Positions 23,414-33,247 of a stretch of DNA of 64,000 nt are shown here, piece after piece. Within the stretch, counting starts at the first letter, position 1, and each line of letters begins with the position of its first letter. The position numbers and the translations under genes were made by a program. The notes beneath the pieces are model-generated. The model made no database searches and was not told the origin of the DNA. It was given only the letters and a program-made list of their open reading frames with translations. The DNA comes from Pilasporangium apinafurcum. Lineage: Eukaryota; Oomycota; Peronosporomycetes; Pythiales; Pythiaceae. The stretch covers positions 539,083 through 603,082 of the forward strand of contig BCKE01000007.1 of the NCBI GenBank assembly GCA_001600495.1, read 5' to 3'.

Positions 23414-24814
23414 ATGCAGGACCAAAAGACGATGATGTGGCTCATCGCATGCGTTTGCTGCCTTGTGTTTGGGTACATGGCGTCTTTCACGGCGAATTTC
23501 AACCTCGACAACCACGGTGACGGTGGTGTGGGTTCGACCATTAATGCCAAGTCCCAATGGATGGGACAAGTCGCACGCTCGCCTTATCCATTGATGCGTC
23601 ATGGAGCTGATGACAATACCACAGAATTAGTAAATATGACTGCAACAGACGACGGAGATGGCTTGCGAGGCGTAATTTTGTGTCTACACGACAACATTGT
23701 ATCAATGGGAGTGTCGCTCATTCGTGAGCTGCGATGTCTGGGTAACAACGAGATCATCCAGGTCTACCACTGCATGCCTAACGAATTATCAGACGAATCG
23801 CGTGCATTGTTGACAAGAAATGACCCGAAAATTGAGATCGTCGACGTCTGCACCGATATATTAGGCAAAACGGGTAAAGATAATTGGTTCGGTAACAACA
23901 AAGACTATGCAAAGAGTTTTCAGAGCTACTGGATCAAGCCGCTTGCGCTCGTGCACACACGATTGACGGAAGTGATTTTGCTTGACGGTGATGCGATTTT
24001 GCTGCGTAATCCGGCAGATTTACGGAGTATTCACGGGTATTCGCGCACGGGTACGACATTTTTTTACGATCGAGTGGCGCCCGTGAAAAAATTTCTTAAC
24101 AAAGACGCGGGGAATGGCAAGAAATTGTTGCGGCATATCGTTGATACGTTTGATTACAAGAAGTTTGGGCTCGACGGGCCAAAACCCTCGGAGCAGCTAC
24201 TAAATTCCTGGGCGTATAAGGAGAAAACAGGTCATGAAATGGATTCGTCCATGGTCCTGGTCAATAAATCTCGTGCGGGTAAAGCTATGGATGTACTGAA
24301 GGAATTGATCTTCAATACGCAGTTTGAGTACCGATTTTCATGGGGGGACAAGGAAGCGTTTTGGCTCGCATACGAACTCGCGCACCAGCCGTACTTCTTC
24401 TCTCCATGGGGTCTCAGTCTGGTCGATTCTGTTCCGAATAAAGACTTACAAGATCATCCGAACACGATGTGCGGTAGCATGGCGCATTTCATGCCGGTTG
24501 ATGACCCAGATACGCTCCAGGAGCTCCTGTATGTGAATGGCAAGGCGCTCATCGAACCCTTTCCGTTGGGTGTGGACAAGACGCTCAAGAGCGGCAAATC
24601 ACGGATGTACAACATTAATCCAACACACGTGACGCCACGGTATCGACGAAGTGATTTTGACACGTCCAAGAAACGATCGTTTGAGTGTATGGACGACTTA
24701 GGGTCTGCACCAATCCCAGATTATTTCTATAAGTTGTTACTGCGTAGACGATTACATTACTTGGCGGTCGAAACAAGAGTGTACGATGCACTAGATACCT
24801 GCGACTTGCACTAA
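23414..24814 (+). CDS. GT71 (MNN1-like) alpha-mannosyltransferase, paralog 6 (divergent)
   Basis: A single-exon frame of 466 residues from the ATG at 23414; the frame is open for 30 codons further upstream without an ATG. The signal anchor is WLIACVCCLVFGYMASF, followed by a short Gly/Asn-rich stalk. The domain carries RGVILCLHDN, LLDGDAILLRNP (DGD in place of DAD), [23 protein letters not shown] (CHEQ replaced by GHEM), [15 protein letters not shown] and TMCGSMAHF. It is on the opposite strand and the most divergent of the six copies, so it may have a different acceptor. Likely a Golgi mannosyltransferase. Confidence 0.83.
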   Translation: MQDQKTMMWLIACVCCLVFGYMASFTANFNLDNHGDGGVGSTINAKSQWMGQVARSPYPLMRHGADDNTTELVNMTATDDGDGLRGVILCLHDNIVSMGVSLIRELRCLGNNEIIQVYHCMPNELSDESRALLTRNDPKIEIVDVCTDILGKTGKDNWFGNNKDYAKSFQSYWIKPLALVHTRLTEVILLDGDAILLRNPADLRSIHGYSRTGTTFFYDRVAPVKKFLNKDAGNGKKLLRHIVDTFDYKKFGLDGPKPSEQLLNSWAYKEKTGHEMDSSMVLVNKSRAGKAMDVLKELIFNTQFEYRFSWGDKEAFWLAYELAHQPYFFSPWGLSLVDSVPNKDLQDHPNTMCGSMAHFMPVDDPDTLQELLYVNGKALIEPFPLGVDKTLKSGKSRMYNINPTHVTPRYRRSDFDTSKKRSFECMDDLGSAPIPDYFYKLLLRRRLHYLAVETRVYDALDTCDLH

Positions 24815-24889
24815 TGCTGTTGAGTCCTATCTCATTGTCAGAGAAAGATGGGGCGTCTGTATCTAAGAACAGCGAAGCTATTTATCGTA

Positions 24890-25045
24890 GAGAACAAAGG
24901 GAACAAGCGCCAACAAACACAAGAAAACAAGCAAAAAAAGTGAAGACGAGACAGAAAGCTCAAAGCAGTTTTTAAAGCTCTGTGGAAACTGTGGGACGCC
25001 GATACACAATCGGTTCAGCAAGTGCAAGCCACTCACTATGTGTTC
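24890..25045 (+). mobile_element. MULE-type C-terminal zinc-knuckle remnant
   Basis: One plus-strand frame reads a Lys/Ser/Glu-rich linker then LCGNCGTPIHNRFSKCK, a CX2CX4HX5C zinc knuckle. The same order, polar linker then knuckle at the extreme C-terminus, is seen in the MULE/FAR1-like gene at 34485-36557 (CKKCRNPGHNMRSC). No transposase core is recognisable upstream, where the GT71 gene ends, so this is a tail fragment. Confidence 0.45.
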
Positions 25046-25948
25046 GACGGTGTGGTATTGGGACTTTATGGGAGCCGCATAAACCAGATTGCAAGAACAT
25101 TCGTGCTGCGTCAGCGAATGCCTGTAAAATCATACTGCAGAATAGCTTTTGTTTCGCAGCAATCGAATCATCAGACGATCTCTTGCTACTAAGCGCACGA
25201 ATGCATGCAGCCTACGAACAGTATACCCTTAAAGAGCCATGTACACGAGGCTCGACGATGCATGTTTGGAAGAAATTTTTTTTTTTACATACTCAAGACC
25301 CACGACATCACTGATCCAGCAAATAAAGAGCTGCCGCTACTGCTCAAGCTATTCCTGAATCGTCTATATAACAGCACGTGCAAGCACACTGGCATAACTT
25401 TCTCTGTTCAGGAACTTCGACGGCTGAATTGATTGATGGAGAAACGGGTCGTTGATGAGACAGCCAAGTGAAAACCCATGGTAGTATGAACTTGTGTAGT
25501 AGTGATTTGTTAGTGTCATGAGAAAATGGTTGATAGTGATGTGGAGGAGCAGGGCTGGATAATCTTATAGTTTGAGACTGTATGTGATGATTCGAAGAAT
25601 AATAGAAGCCTTATAATACGTTTCTTCTCACGCGCATATCGTTTTTGTTGATGAATTTTTTCCCATACTGCTCCCGATGTAAAGACAAGTATGCGTTGCG
25701 CTCATATGCACTAATAAAAGAACTCAGTCAGTGAATGCTTAAAACGAAACGATAATTGCTAATCATATGGCAACGCTGGTGCGCACACTTGCTCTTCTTT
25801 TCTCACTCTTTTTATCTCTCTTCCCGCTTCAAAATAATGACAAACTTCTCCACACTTTCTTGTATAAATCGCGATCACGTTGATCATTATCAACACTCAC
25901 CATTGCAGATGATTGACGTTGGCGAACATCACACCACGACATTACTCT
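25046..25948. other. intergenic, no gene recognised
   Basis: Several short open frames exist but none has recognisable features. No RNA gene or repeat is supported. Confidence 0.4.
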
Positions 25949-26674
25949 TTACTCGGATGCCACGGAAGGACGGCAATTATTCTGCCATAAGCGACGGCGT
26001 GCATACGCCGACGAGCTCTTAGTCGTCGACCACGGGCCATTGAAACAGCTCGCGTACAACCAGCCATGATCATCGCCTTTCTTGGTAGAATACGCCCATC
26101 CTTGTCCCTCCAGTCCAGCTGGAATATGTGGTGCCACATCGTCAAAGTTATTGGACGACACTTTTTCATCATATGTCGACCAATGGCGGCGTTGATTGTT
26201 GTGTGCCGGTTTCCACGTACCATCGACCCACGCTTCGTTCTCCCACACATGCAATGACTTTTGGCCTTCGTCTTCCGTCTTCAAACAAATCTCCAGGTAG
26301 ATTTCGCTGTTGAGTTTTTGATCGGCATACTCCGACGAGAGCTCCAGCGTTAGTTTCTCGGCCACAGTCGCGTTGGCATGTTCCAAATATTTTGAAAGAG
26401 GGACAGTCACAGACCCGATGAGGTCGTCGCTGTTGAATGTATCCTTGTCGACTACGCGAATGACGAGCTGCTCGCGTTCGGCATCATAGATCTCAAACTC
26501 AAATCGCTCGGCCGGCCGCCATTCAGGATTGAGCGTGTCATTGACGGTCGTACTGCGCAGGTGTTCACTGCTCACCTGGAACGTCACATACGGGTCACTC
26601 TTGCTGCCAGCGAGCCCATAATCAGCCGCGGGGAGGTTTGTAGCCTTTAGTAACGTCACCAATAGATCCGGCAT
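25949..26674 (-). CDS. C2-domain protein with dysferlin/peroxin-type (DysF) C-terminus
   Basis: The start at 26674 (MPDLLVTLLKATNLPA) puts a C2 beta-sandwich at the very N-terminus: KATNLPAADYG, SKSDPYVTFQV, NPEWRPAERFEF, VVDKDTFNSDDLIG. The aspartates at the two Ca2+-binding loops (SDPY, DKDTFNSDD) are kept, so Ca2+-dependent membrane binding is plausible. The second half is Trp-rich (VWENEAWVDGTWKP, HWSTYD, GWAYS, GWLY, FNGPWS), the pattern of DysF domains in dysferlin and yeast peroxins. About 241 residues. A soluble membrane-repair or peroxisome-linked role is inference. The last residues (SSSAYARRRLW) look basic and could be changed by a 3' intron. Confidence 0.75.
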   Translation of the reverse strand: MPDLLVTLLKATNLPAADYGLAGSKSDPYVTFQVSSEHLRSTTVNDTLNPEWRPAERFEFEIYDAEREQLVIRVVDKDTFNSDDLIGSVTVPLSKYLEHANATVAEKLTLELSSEYADQKLNSEIYLEICLKTEDEGQKSLHVWENEAWVDGTWKPAHNNQRRHWSTYDEKVSSNNFDDVAPHIPAGLEGQGWAYSTKKGDDHGWLYASCFNGPWSTTKSSSAYARRRLWQNNCRPSVASE

Positions 26675-27608
26675 CTTCGTGTAGGGGGTCTGCAACTGTT
26701 TCTTGCTCTTCGCCTTCTTCCTTGAGTTCTCCTTTTGCTTCGTCAGAAAAATAAATGAGGTTTCCCTGCTTCGATGAAAATCAGTTCGAAGAGGAGGATG
26801 ATTTAACCTCGTTTTTACAATTTTATAGAAATACAACCATGATATGTTGCAAATTGAAGAACTAGATATTAGACAAGCAACGGCTTGTTACCTTGAACCC
26901 GATGCTCTTAAAGAGAGGTAATGAGATGCTTACTACCCACTGACGTGTGTACCCCTGGCTAATGCCACAGATTTATATACCCCCCCTCCCCCACTAAAAT
27001 CTACAGTATGTGATTTGTGACAGAAATGGTGGCTGCTAGAAGTGGATATGAGTTGCTGCCTCCAATCAGTCGTCATTAATTTCTCCACATAAACTTGCAA
27101 ATCATTTCCCAACTTCTCTAGTGTGGATATCTGGATCTCATTGGAGAAACATGATGACACCATAGCTATTGCCTTGAGTGACTTGTTACGGCTAGATAAA
27201 GTGTGGATTTGAATGCAGTCGATGGAGTATGCCATGGTGTGCTGACGTATGTCGACAAGATTTTGAGTTCAGATATTGGCTAAGGCAAGGAAATTTCATT
27301 TTGAGTATCTATCTCAAATGGCGGAGATGGGTTAACCTTTAGTCTCCCTTTGTACCACGCGTGGTACATAGCAAACGGGAGCTAACGGTTATCCACGGCT
27401 CAGGTTAGGTTTCCTACTCATTTGACGCAATGGGTAACCTTTGCTAAATACGGGAATTCTGAAAAAACAAGCATTTAGTCCACTATTCATGGATATGACG
27501 AATTATAACCATCGCATGTCATGAGCAACGAAAAGCTCCATTTATAAAGAATCAAACACACATATTCATCCAAAAAGTCAAAAACAATGCAACATCTTCT
27601 TATCATCT
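26675..27608. other. intergenic with perfect 18-bp palindrome
   Basis: No gene recognised. It contains the palindrome at 27351-27368 inside a longer imperfect inverted repeat (about 27331-27391). Confidence 0.5.
27351..27368. repeat. perfect 18-bp palindrome
   Basis: TGTACCACGCGTGGTACA equals its own reverse complement. It is flanked by imperfect outer arms (TAACC.TTAG / CTAA.GGTTA). A related palindrome with the same ACGCGT centre is at 55973-55986. Confidence 0.8.
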
Positions 27609-30600
27609 CTAATGCTCGAGCCGCTCGACGTGGTGGCGCACTGCGCGAATTTCTTGTAGTACTGACGTAAAGCCTTCATGCATGGCCTCCCAGCGCTGCT
27701 GCTCTCGGTCATGGCGTCGGATCAGCATCTTCAAAATCTCGCCCCAAAACGCCGAATTCACGGCCGTTGCGACCACGACCAGCCACTGAAACCACGGCAA
27801 ATACTCAAATCCGAAAACGTCGTCCATGATCACAGGCGTATTCGTCACGATCAGCGTCAAACACAACGACAGTCCCGCGGCCATTTGCATATATTTGTTA
27901 GTAAACATGCGCACAAATACGGGCTCTGTAAACGATCGGACCGTATAGGCACGCAGCACTTCGGTAAACGCCAGTCCCAGAAATACCATCGTTTGCGCAG
28001 CAGCAATCCCATCAGGCATGCACTCATAATCACCACCTTCGCAATACATCGAGTCCGTTTCATAAATGCCATTACGATCCGGTATGTTGGGAAAGATGTA
28101 CGTGCCATTGCCTTTGTCGTACCGGGCACCGCAGTTGCCATACACTTTCCAGCCGTTGTTCATACCTTCCCATCGATTGCAAATAACGTTCTTGAAGTCT
28201 GTGCCGTCTGCGCCTCCACCTGCTGCCATAATATCGTCTAGCAAGAGATAGCCAAAGTTCCAGTACAATCCCAGGAAGAATGTGGTCAAGCCGCCGATTG
28301 TCAGCAAGAAGGCATTCACGCAGACCAACAACCAGAGACGGCCATAAATGAGGGGCTGTTTCTTTGGACGAGGGCGTTCTTCCATGACAAACGGATCACC
28401 CTTCTCCAAACTGAGCGCCACAGCAGGCATACCATCCGTAAACAAATTGAGCACGAGGATCTGTAGTGCCTCCAACGGCAATGGGCAACCAACCGCAATG
28501 GTCGAAAAAATCATCACAATCTCACCAATGTTGGTTGAGAGCAAAAACATGACAAATTTCTGGATATTCGCGTAAATCACGCGACCTTTTTCGACAGCAG
28601 AGACTATGCTGCAGAAGTTGTCGTCAGTTAAAATCATATCTGATGCACCCTTAGCGACCTCAGTACCAGAAATCCCCATGGCAACACCAATATCCGATTC
28701 TTTTAGGGCTGGTGCATCATTCACACCATCACCAGTCATCGCCGAGATGAGTCCTTGACGTTGCAGCGACTTAACAATCTCAATCTTGTCTTCTGGTTTC
28801 GCGCGTGCAAACACAAGTGTGCGTGATGTAATCTCGTCAATATCGCGTTCAGGCAAGTAGCCATCACCACTGGGGCGCAATTGTGAACAGTCTGTCGCTT
28901 CTTCGTCCGGATCGGCGCCAACTTGAATAAGATCAATATTCTTCGCGATCGCGACGGCTGTCTTCAGGTAATCACCAGTGATCATGATCGTACGGATCGA
29001 TGCCATGCGTGCTTGAGCAATAGCGTCCTTTACACCATCACGCGCAGGGTCAATCGACGCTATCAGCCCCAAAAACATTAATGGACTCGACAGCGCCGCA
29101 AATTTCTCATCGACGTCATCACATTCAGGTCCATATGGCAAGTTATTAAGCGGCTGAATCGCCACAGCCAACACACGCAATGCTTGGGAAGACAAGTTAT
29201 CCACCGCTGCCAGGATTTGTTCACGGATAGCACCAGAAAGCGGTACGACTGACCCATCAGTCTCGACCATGCGCGTACAATTTCCCAAAATGTAATTTGG
29301 TGCACCCTTCACACACGCGACAAATCTTGCTTTTTGGTCCAACGGGAGCATATCAAACAGACCTGTGGATGGTACTTTGTTAACTGTGATCATCATTTTC
29401 CGGGAAGAACTAAAGGGCACTTCCACGATACGTGGGTAATCCTGAGAAACATAATCTTCCCAGATGCCTGCCTTGGCGGCTGCCACGATCAGCGGCGCTT
29501 CCGACGAGTTTCCAAATGGCATCCAGGTCATCACACCATCAACTTCCTGTTGCTTCAGCTGTGTGTTGCTACAAAGTACACAAGCAAGCAACGTCGAGCG
29601 CACTTGTACGTTGCCCACACTTGGAGAAGCTTGACTCACACCGTTCAGATAAATACCACCTTCTGGATTAAATCCTTTGCCCGTTATCTGATATTCCTTG
29701 AAATCACCCCAGAGCTTGATAGCCGTCATTTTGCCTTCCGTCAATGTGCCAGTCTTATCAGTACAGATGACCGAGGCCGCGCCGAGAGTTTCAACGGCCG
29801 TGAGTTTGCGCACTAAGACGTTCTTCTTGACCATCTCGGCCGTACCCCTTGAGAGACAAATAGTCACGACCATCGGCAAACCTTCCGGAACAGCACTAAT
29901 AGCGACCGACACAGCAACCATGATCATTGTTAGCCACACCGGGCGATCCGGATGCTTTGGATCAGTATTGTCACGCAACATGCCAACAATAAACACGAGT
30001 ATAGCTACAGCGATCGCAATCAAACCCATGATGTAGCCCATCTTGTGCAGTGACCGTTGCAACGGTGTGAGCTTCGGTTTGTGCTTGGCAATACAGTCTG
30101 AGATCGGATTCCTAATGATCTTGCGTTTCTTATCCGCGTCAGGTGTGACTTTCGCCTTCAACAGCGCCGCAATCGACCCAACGCGCGTCTTCATGCCAGT
30201 TTCCACAACAACACCACGTGCATTCCCCGTCGATATGGTCGTCGAAGAAAACACCATGTTGTCAGCCGTGAGCTTGGTTGACTTTCCCTGGATGGGAGCA
30301 TTGTACTTTTTGGGGACATCTTCCGATTCACCCGTGAGCAGCATTTCATTCGCTTTTAAATCCACGGAATGGATCAACCGAATGTCGGCAGGCACAACAT
30401 CACCAGTCACAAGCACGACAATATCACCGGGCACGAGTTGATCGCTCTCCACGACTTGTTGCATACCATCACGAATGACAGTCGATTGCGGACTCGAAAG
30501 TTGCGCGAGTGCTTCCAATGCGTTTCCTGCACTGTACTCTTGCACAGTCGCAACCACAGCGTTCAATGTCACGATAAATAAGATGGCGATACCTTCAACC

Positions 30601-31199
30601 CATTCCTGCAGTGCTAATGATGCCACCGCAGCAAAGAGTAGCATGCCGATGATCAAATTGTAGAATTGCAACAAAAAAATAATGATCAATGGCGTACGCG
30701 GTTCCTGGTCGAGCGCATTTTTGCCATATTTCACCAATCGACGCGCATGCTCAATCGCCGATAGTCCGCGTGCCAAATTCGTGTGCAACAGCCGTTCGAT
30801 CGCATCAGGCGTACACGCGTGCCACTGATTTCGGTCCGCGGTTTCCAAACTCTGGAACGACGCGCGTGCGATTGTTGGATTTTCTACTAGCAGCCGTTCA
30901 TGGTCACTCAAGAACCGAGTGCGGTGTTCCTCTTCTTCAGGCGGTGGATTGTTGGCGTGGGGACTTGGCCGGTGGTTGTAAAAATCCGTAAACGATGCGA
31001 TACCAAATCCCGAGTTGCCACTGGCTGCCGGTGGCGGATTCTTCATCTCTACGTATTCAGCGTACGTGGATTGTGGCGAGTACGTCATGGTATTTTGCAC
31101 AAACGATCCATTAGACGACCGCGAGGATGGACGAGGCGAAAGGGATGTAGCGGCAGTGTTTCCACTTCCGCCACCGGTTGGAGGATCGTAGGGCATCAT
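27609..31199 (-). CDS. P-type II cation-transporting ATPase (Ca2+ or Na+/K+ pump)
   Basis: A single-exon frame of 1196 residues with every P-type ATPase hallmark: LLTGESEDVPK (actuator), AISAVPEGLPMVV (M4 ion site), CTDKTGTLTEGK (phosphorylated Asp), VKGAPNYIL (nucleotide site), MTGDGVNDAPALKESDIG (hinge), and LNLFTDGMPAVALSLEKGD (M6). The N-terminus of ~120 residues before the cation-ATPase N domain is Ser/Pro-rich and disordered. The large loop before the last helices holds several Cys residues (VICNRWEG, YGNCGARY, MYCEGGDYECMP), probably lumenal or external disulfides. The M4-M6 motifs fit subfamily IIA/IID (SERCA/PMR1 or ENA-like); which ion it moves is not settled by sequence. It probably sits in the secretory pathway or plasma membrane. 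Confidence 0.92.
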   Translation of the reverse strand: MMPYDPPTGGGSGNTAATSLSPRPSSRSSNGSFVQNTMTYSPQSTYAEYVEMKNPPPAASGNSGFGIASFTDFYNHRPSPHANNPPPEEEEHRTRFLSDHERLLVENPTIARASFQSLETADRNQWHACTPDAIERLLHTNLARGLSAIEHARRLVKYGKNALDQEPRTPLIIIFLLQFYNLIIGMLLFAAVASLALQEWVEGIAILFIVTLNAVVATVQEYSAGNALEALAQLSSPQSTVIRDGMQQVVESDQLVPGDIVVLVTGDVVPADIRLIHSVDLKANEMLLTGESEDVPKKYNAPIQGKSTKLTADNMVFSSTTISTGNARGVVVETGMKTRVGSIAALLKAKVTPDADKKRKIIRNPISDCIAKHKPKLTPLQRSLHKMGYIMGLIAIAVAILVFIVGMLRDNTDPKHPDRPVWLTMIMVAVSVAISAVPEGLPMVVTICLSRGTAEMVKKNVLVRKLTAVETLGAASVICTDKTGTLTEGKMTAIKLWGDFKEYQITGKGFNPEGGIYLNGVSQASPSVGNVQVRSTLLACVLCSNTQLKQQEVDGVMTWMPFGNSSEAPLIVAAAKAGIWEDYVSQDYPRIVEVPFSSSRKMMITVNKVPSTGLFDMLPLDQKARFVACVKGAPNYILGNCTRMVETDGSVVPLSGAIREQILAAVDNLSSQALRVLAVAIQPLNNLPYGPECDDVDEKFAALSSPLMFLGLIASIDPARDGVKDAIAQARMASIRTIMITGDYLKTAVAIAKNIDLIQVGADPDEEATDCSQLRPSGDGYLPERDIDEITSRTLVFARAKPEDKIEIVKSLQRQGLISAMTGDGVNDAPALKESDIGVAMGISGTEVAKGASDMILTDDNFCSIVSAVEKGRVIYANIQKFVMFLLSTNIGEIVMIFSTIAVGCPLPLEALQILVLNLFTDGMPAVALSLEKGDPFVMEERPRPKKQPLIYGRLWLLVCVNAFLLTIGGLTTFFLGLYWNFGYLLLDDIMAAGGGADGTDFKNVICNRWEGMNNGWKVYGNCGARYDKGNGTYIFPNIPDRNGIYETDSMYCEGGDYECMPDGIAAAQTMVFLGLAFTEVLRAYTVRSFTEPVFVRMFTNKYMQMAAGLSLCLTLIVTNTPVIMDDVFGFEYLPWFQWLVVVATAVNSAFWGEILKMLIRRHDREQQRWEAMHEGFTSVLQEIRAVRHHVERLEH

Positions 31200-32823
31200 G
31201 CACTATTTGATGTTTTTGGTTTTGTTTTGTTTTTCGTTCAACGAAAGACTTTGATGTATGGCGGACTTTCTTCAGAAATCCACGCAGTAGCAAACGAGGA
31301 CGAGCGCGGTGGCGACAGTTTGTTGGAGTTGCGCAGAGCAACAGCGATCAAACCCACGACAGGGAGATAAATGAGAAGGGAGGTGGCTTTCACTTGGTGG
31401 TGCTGTTCCCGTTGGAAAAGCGCTTTGAGAGGAAGGAGGTAAATTCCGCAATGGCCAGAGGAATCTATCGAACCATCTTTTTTAGAAAGATATGGTCAGG
31501 TCCATAATAAATTTCTCAAAAAAAATTGTTGTGATGGTTGAAAAACACATCATGGATCCACACGTCCCTACTTAAACACCTAAACCTCACAACCCTAGAT
31601 GAAAAGCGCAGATAGCTCCTCAATTTGAGGAATTTCATTGGTTAATCTCTATTAAAGTGGTAGGAGATGGCTCCTCTCCTCTCAGAAGTCGAGTGCTTTG
31701 ACGCAGCTGCCGTCACGACTCTTTTTTTATTTTTTTTGCTTTTTTGACTTCAACCATATCGTCAAGCGTCGTAAGCTGTCTTCGCACCAGCAACAACCAT
31801 CGCCTTTTGCTTTGATGGTGTACACAATGATTGTATCCATGTCAGATTTTTGTTTGATCATTCAATGTTTGCTACTTGAGTTCGGATTGTTCCGCTTAGC
31901 AGGATGTAGCTCAACACTTTTGTGGGTACTTTGACGGAAAAAAAGAAAATGTTATCAAGGTCCATGAAAAGGGGGGGAGGCTGCGACACTAGGGAAGATG
32001 CAATGCATGTGGGAGCAAGAAGAAGATGTGTTCAGCTGGTTTTGGAGGGAATGCGCGCACATTGACCGTGCAGATCTTGCGCTCTCTGTGGTGAGATTCT
32101 TTATATCGCTTCAATATCTCTAGTACATCATCCAGCGACCGTACATTGTGAGCAACTCTTGAGGATCTACGTTAAAATCTCCGCGGCTATGTGCCGCGAC
32201 ACTTTGAATAACTACATGTTTTTTTCTGATTGGGAAGATGAATGTATAGACATGTGGTTTATTTCTTAGACACTCTACATGTTTGTTCTCGAAGAGAGAG
32301 TGAGAAGATCACTCATGCATTGCATTATGCTTGCTGATAATGTGGACATGTGAGAAATCGGACGCGATGTGCAATCCAACATCGAAAGAGTTTGTTAATG
32401 GAATAAATTATAAAAAGTTTTAATAATCGGATCTTCTCAAAGTAAAATAACTTAGTCAACATGACGGCATGGTGACTAAATTGGTTCGTTTCTTCTTTGT
32501 TGGGCGTTGTTCTTCATGGGAAGATCTGCAACGCTCATCCTGATCACTGAAAGGCCAACTTTTTTTCAGTCAAGGTACTGTTTCCTTCATGTCGCAATGT
32601 TCCAAGATCAAAATGGCTGCGTATGCTTACGTTAACCCAACGTTGTCCCCCAATAAATGTTGGAGGATGCGCCAGCTCAACTTGCTATCGTCCATCACTC
32701 ATACACTCGCACGTGCGACGCCCCAACGAAATTATTTCTTGTTTGATGCGCTGACGTGCGCGGGCCTTTTTCTTCTTTGTTTTCTTAGCTGTGAAACGAT
32801 GCGTCGCTTTGCTGGTGGTGGTC
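31200..32823. other. 1.6-kb intergenic region, no gene recognised
   Basis: Upstream region of the ATPase gene and left flank of the inverted-repeat Fanzor element. Short open frames are present (for example 32589-32840) but none shows domain, signal or codon evidence. Confidence 0.4.
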
Positions 32824-32914
32824 ACCAGAATACAAACTAAAGGTATGGACGCGTTTGAGAGGTTGTTAGACTCTCATGCTGCCCACGCATACTCTTCCTA
32901 CACTCTATTCTGCT
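32824..32914 (+). repeat. left terminal inverted repeat
   Basis: Inverted match to 34352-34443, about 91 bases with one small indel and a handful of mismatches, mostly in the outer 25 bases. Confidence 0.85.
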
Positions 32915-32968
32915 TGAGAGATAATATATATGCATGAATGTTACTGTTAGTATCCAGTCTGAGTACAT

Positions 32969-33247
32969 TTAGTCGCCACCCGACTCGAACAATCCACCTC
33001 CGCCAGATTCTAGTTCGCTATCACTCTCGCTGTCGTCAATATTTTATATTCTCTGCATGTGTTCGTAAATGTCTGCTAAGTGAGCATTTGCTTTATCAAT
33101 AAATCCCTGCACTTGCACAGCAGTTAACTGCGAGAATACTGCTTCCAGTCTTTCTAGCACATCCTTGAAAGTAGTTGCTTTGGTATACTTGCCCCCAGCG
33201 CACATCAAGATCAATACGACCGTCATACATGCGAAGAGTACGCGCAT
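32969..33247 (-). pseudogene. small secreted-protein-type ORF inside the Fanzor element
   Basis: From the ATG at 33247 the frame begins MRVLFACMTVVLILMCAGG, a convincing signal peptide, followed by an amphipathic helical stretch (FKDVLERLEAVFSQLTA). A TAA at about 33044 ends the open frame at 67 residues, but the same frame continues with IDDSESDSELESGGGGLFE before a second stop at 32969. The acidic Gly-rich tail looks like real coding sequence, so the frame was probably longer. It lies between the left repeat and the first Fanzor block, antisense to the Fanzor. I do not recognise the family. Confidence 0.5.

Noticed and set aside
32589-32840. 83-codon frame next to the inverted-repeat element as a host gene cut by the insertion
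   Set aside because: No matching continuation is found past the right repeat and the frame has no domain or signal evidence.
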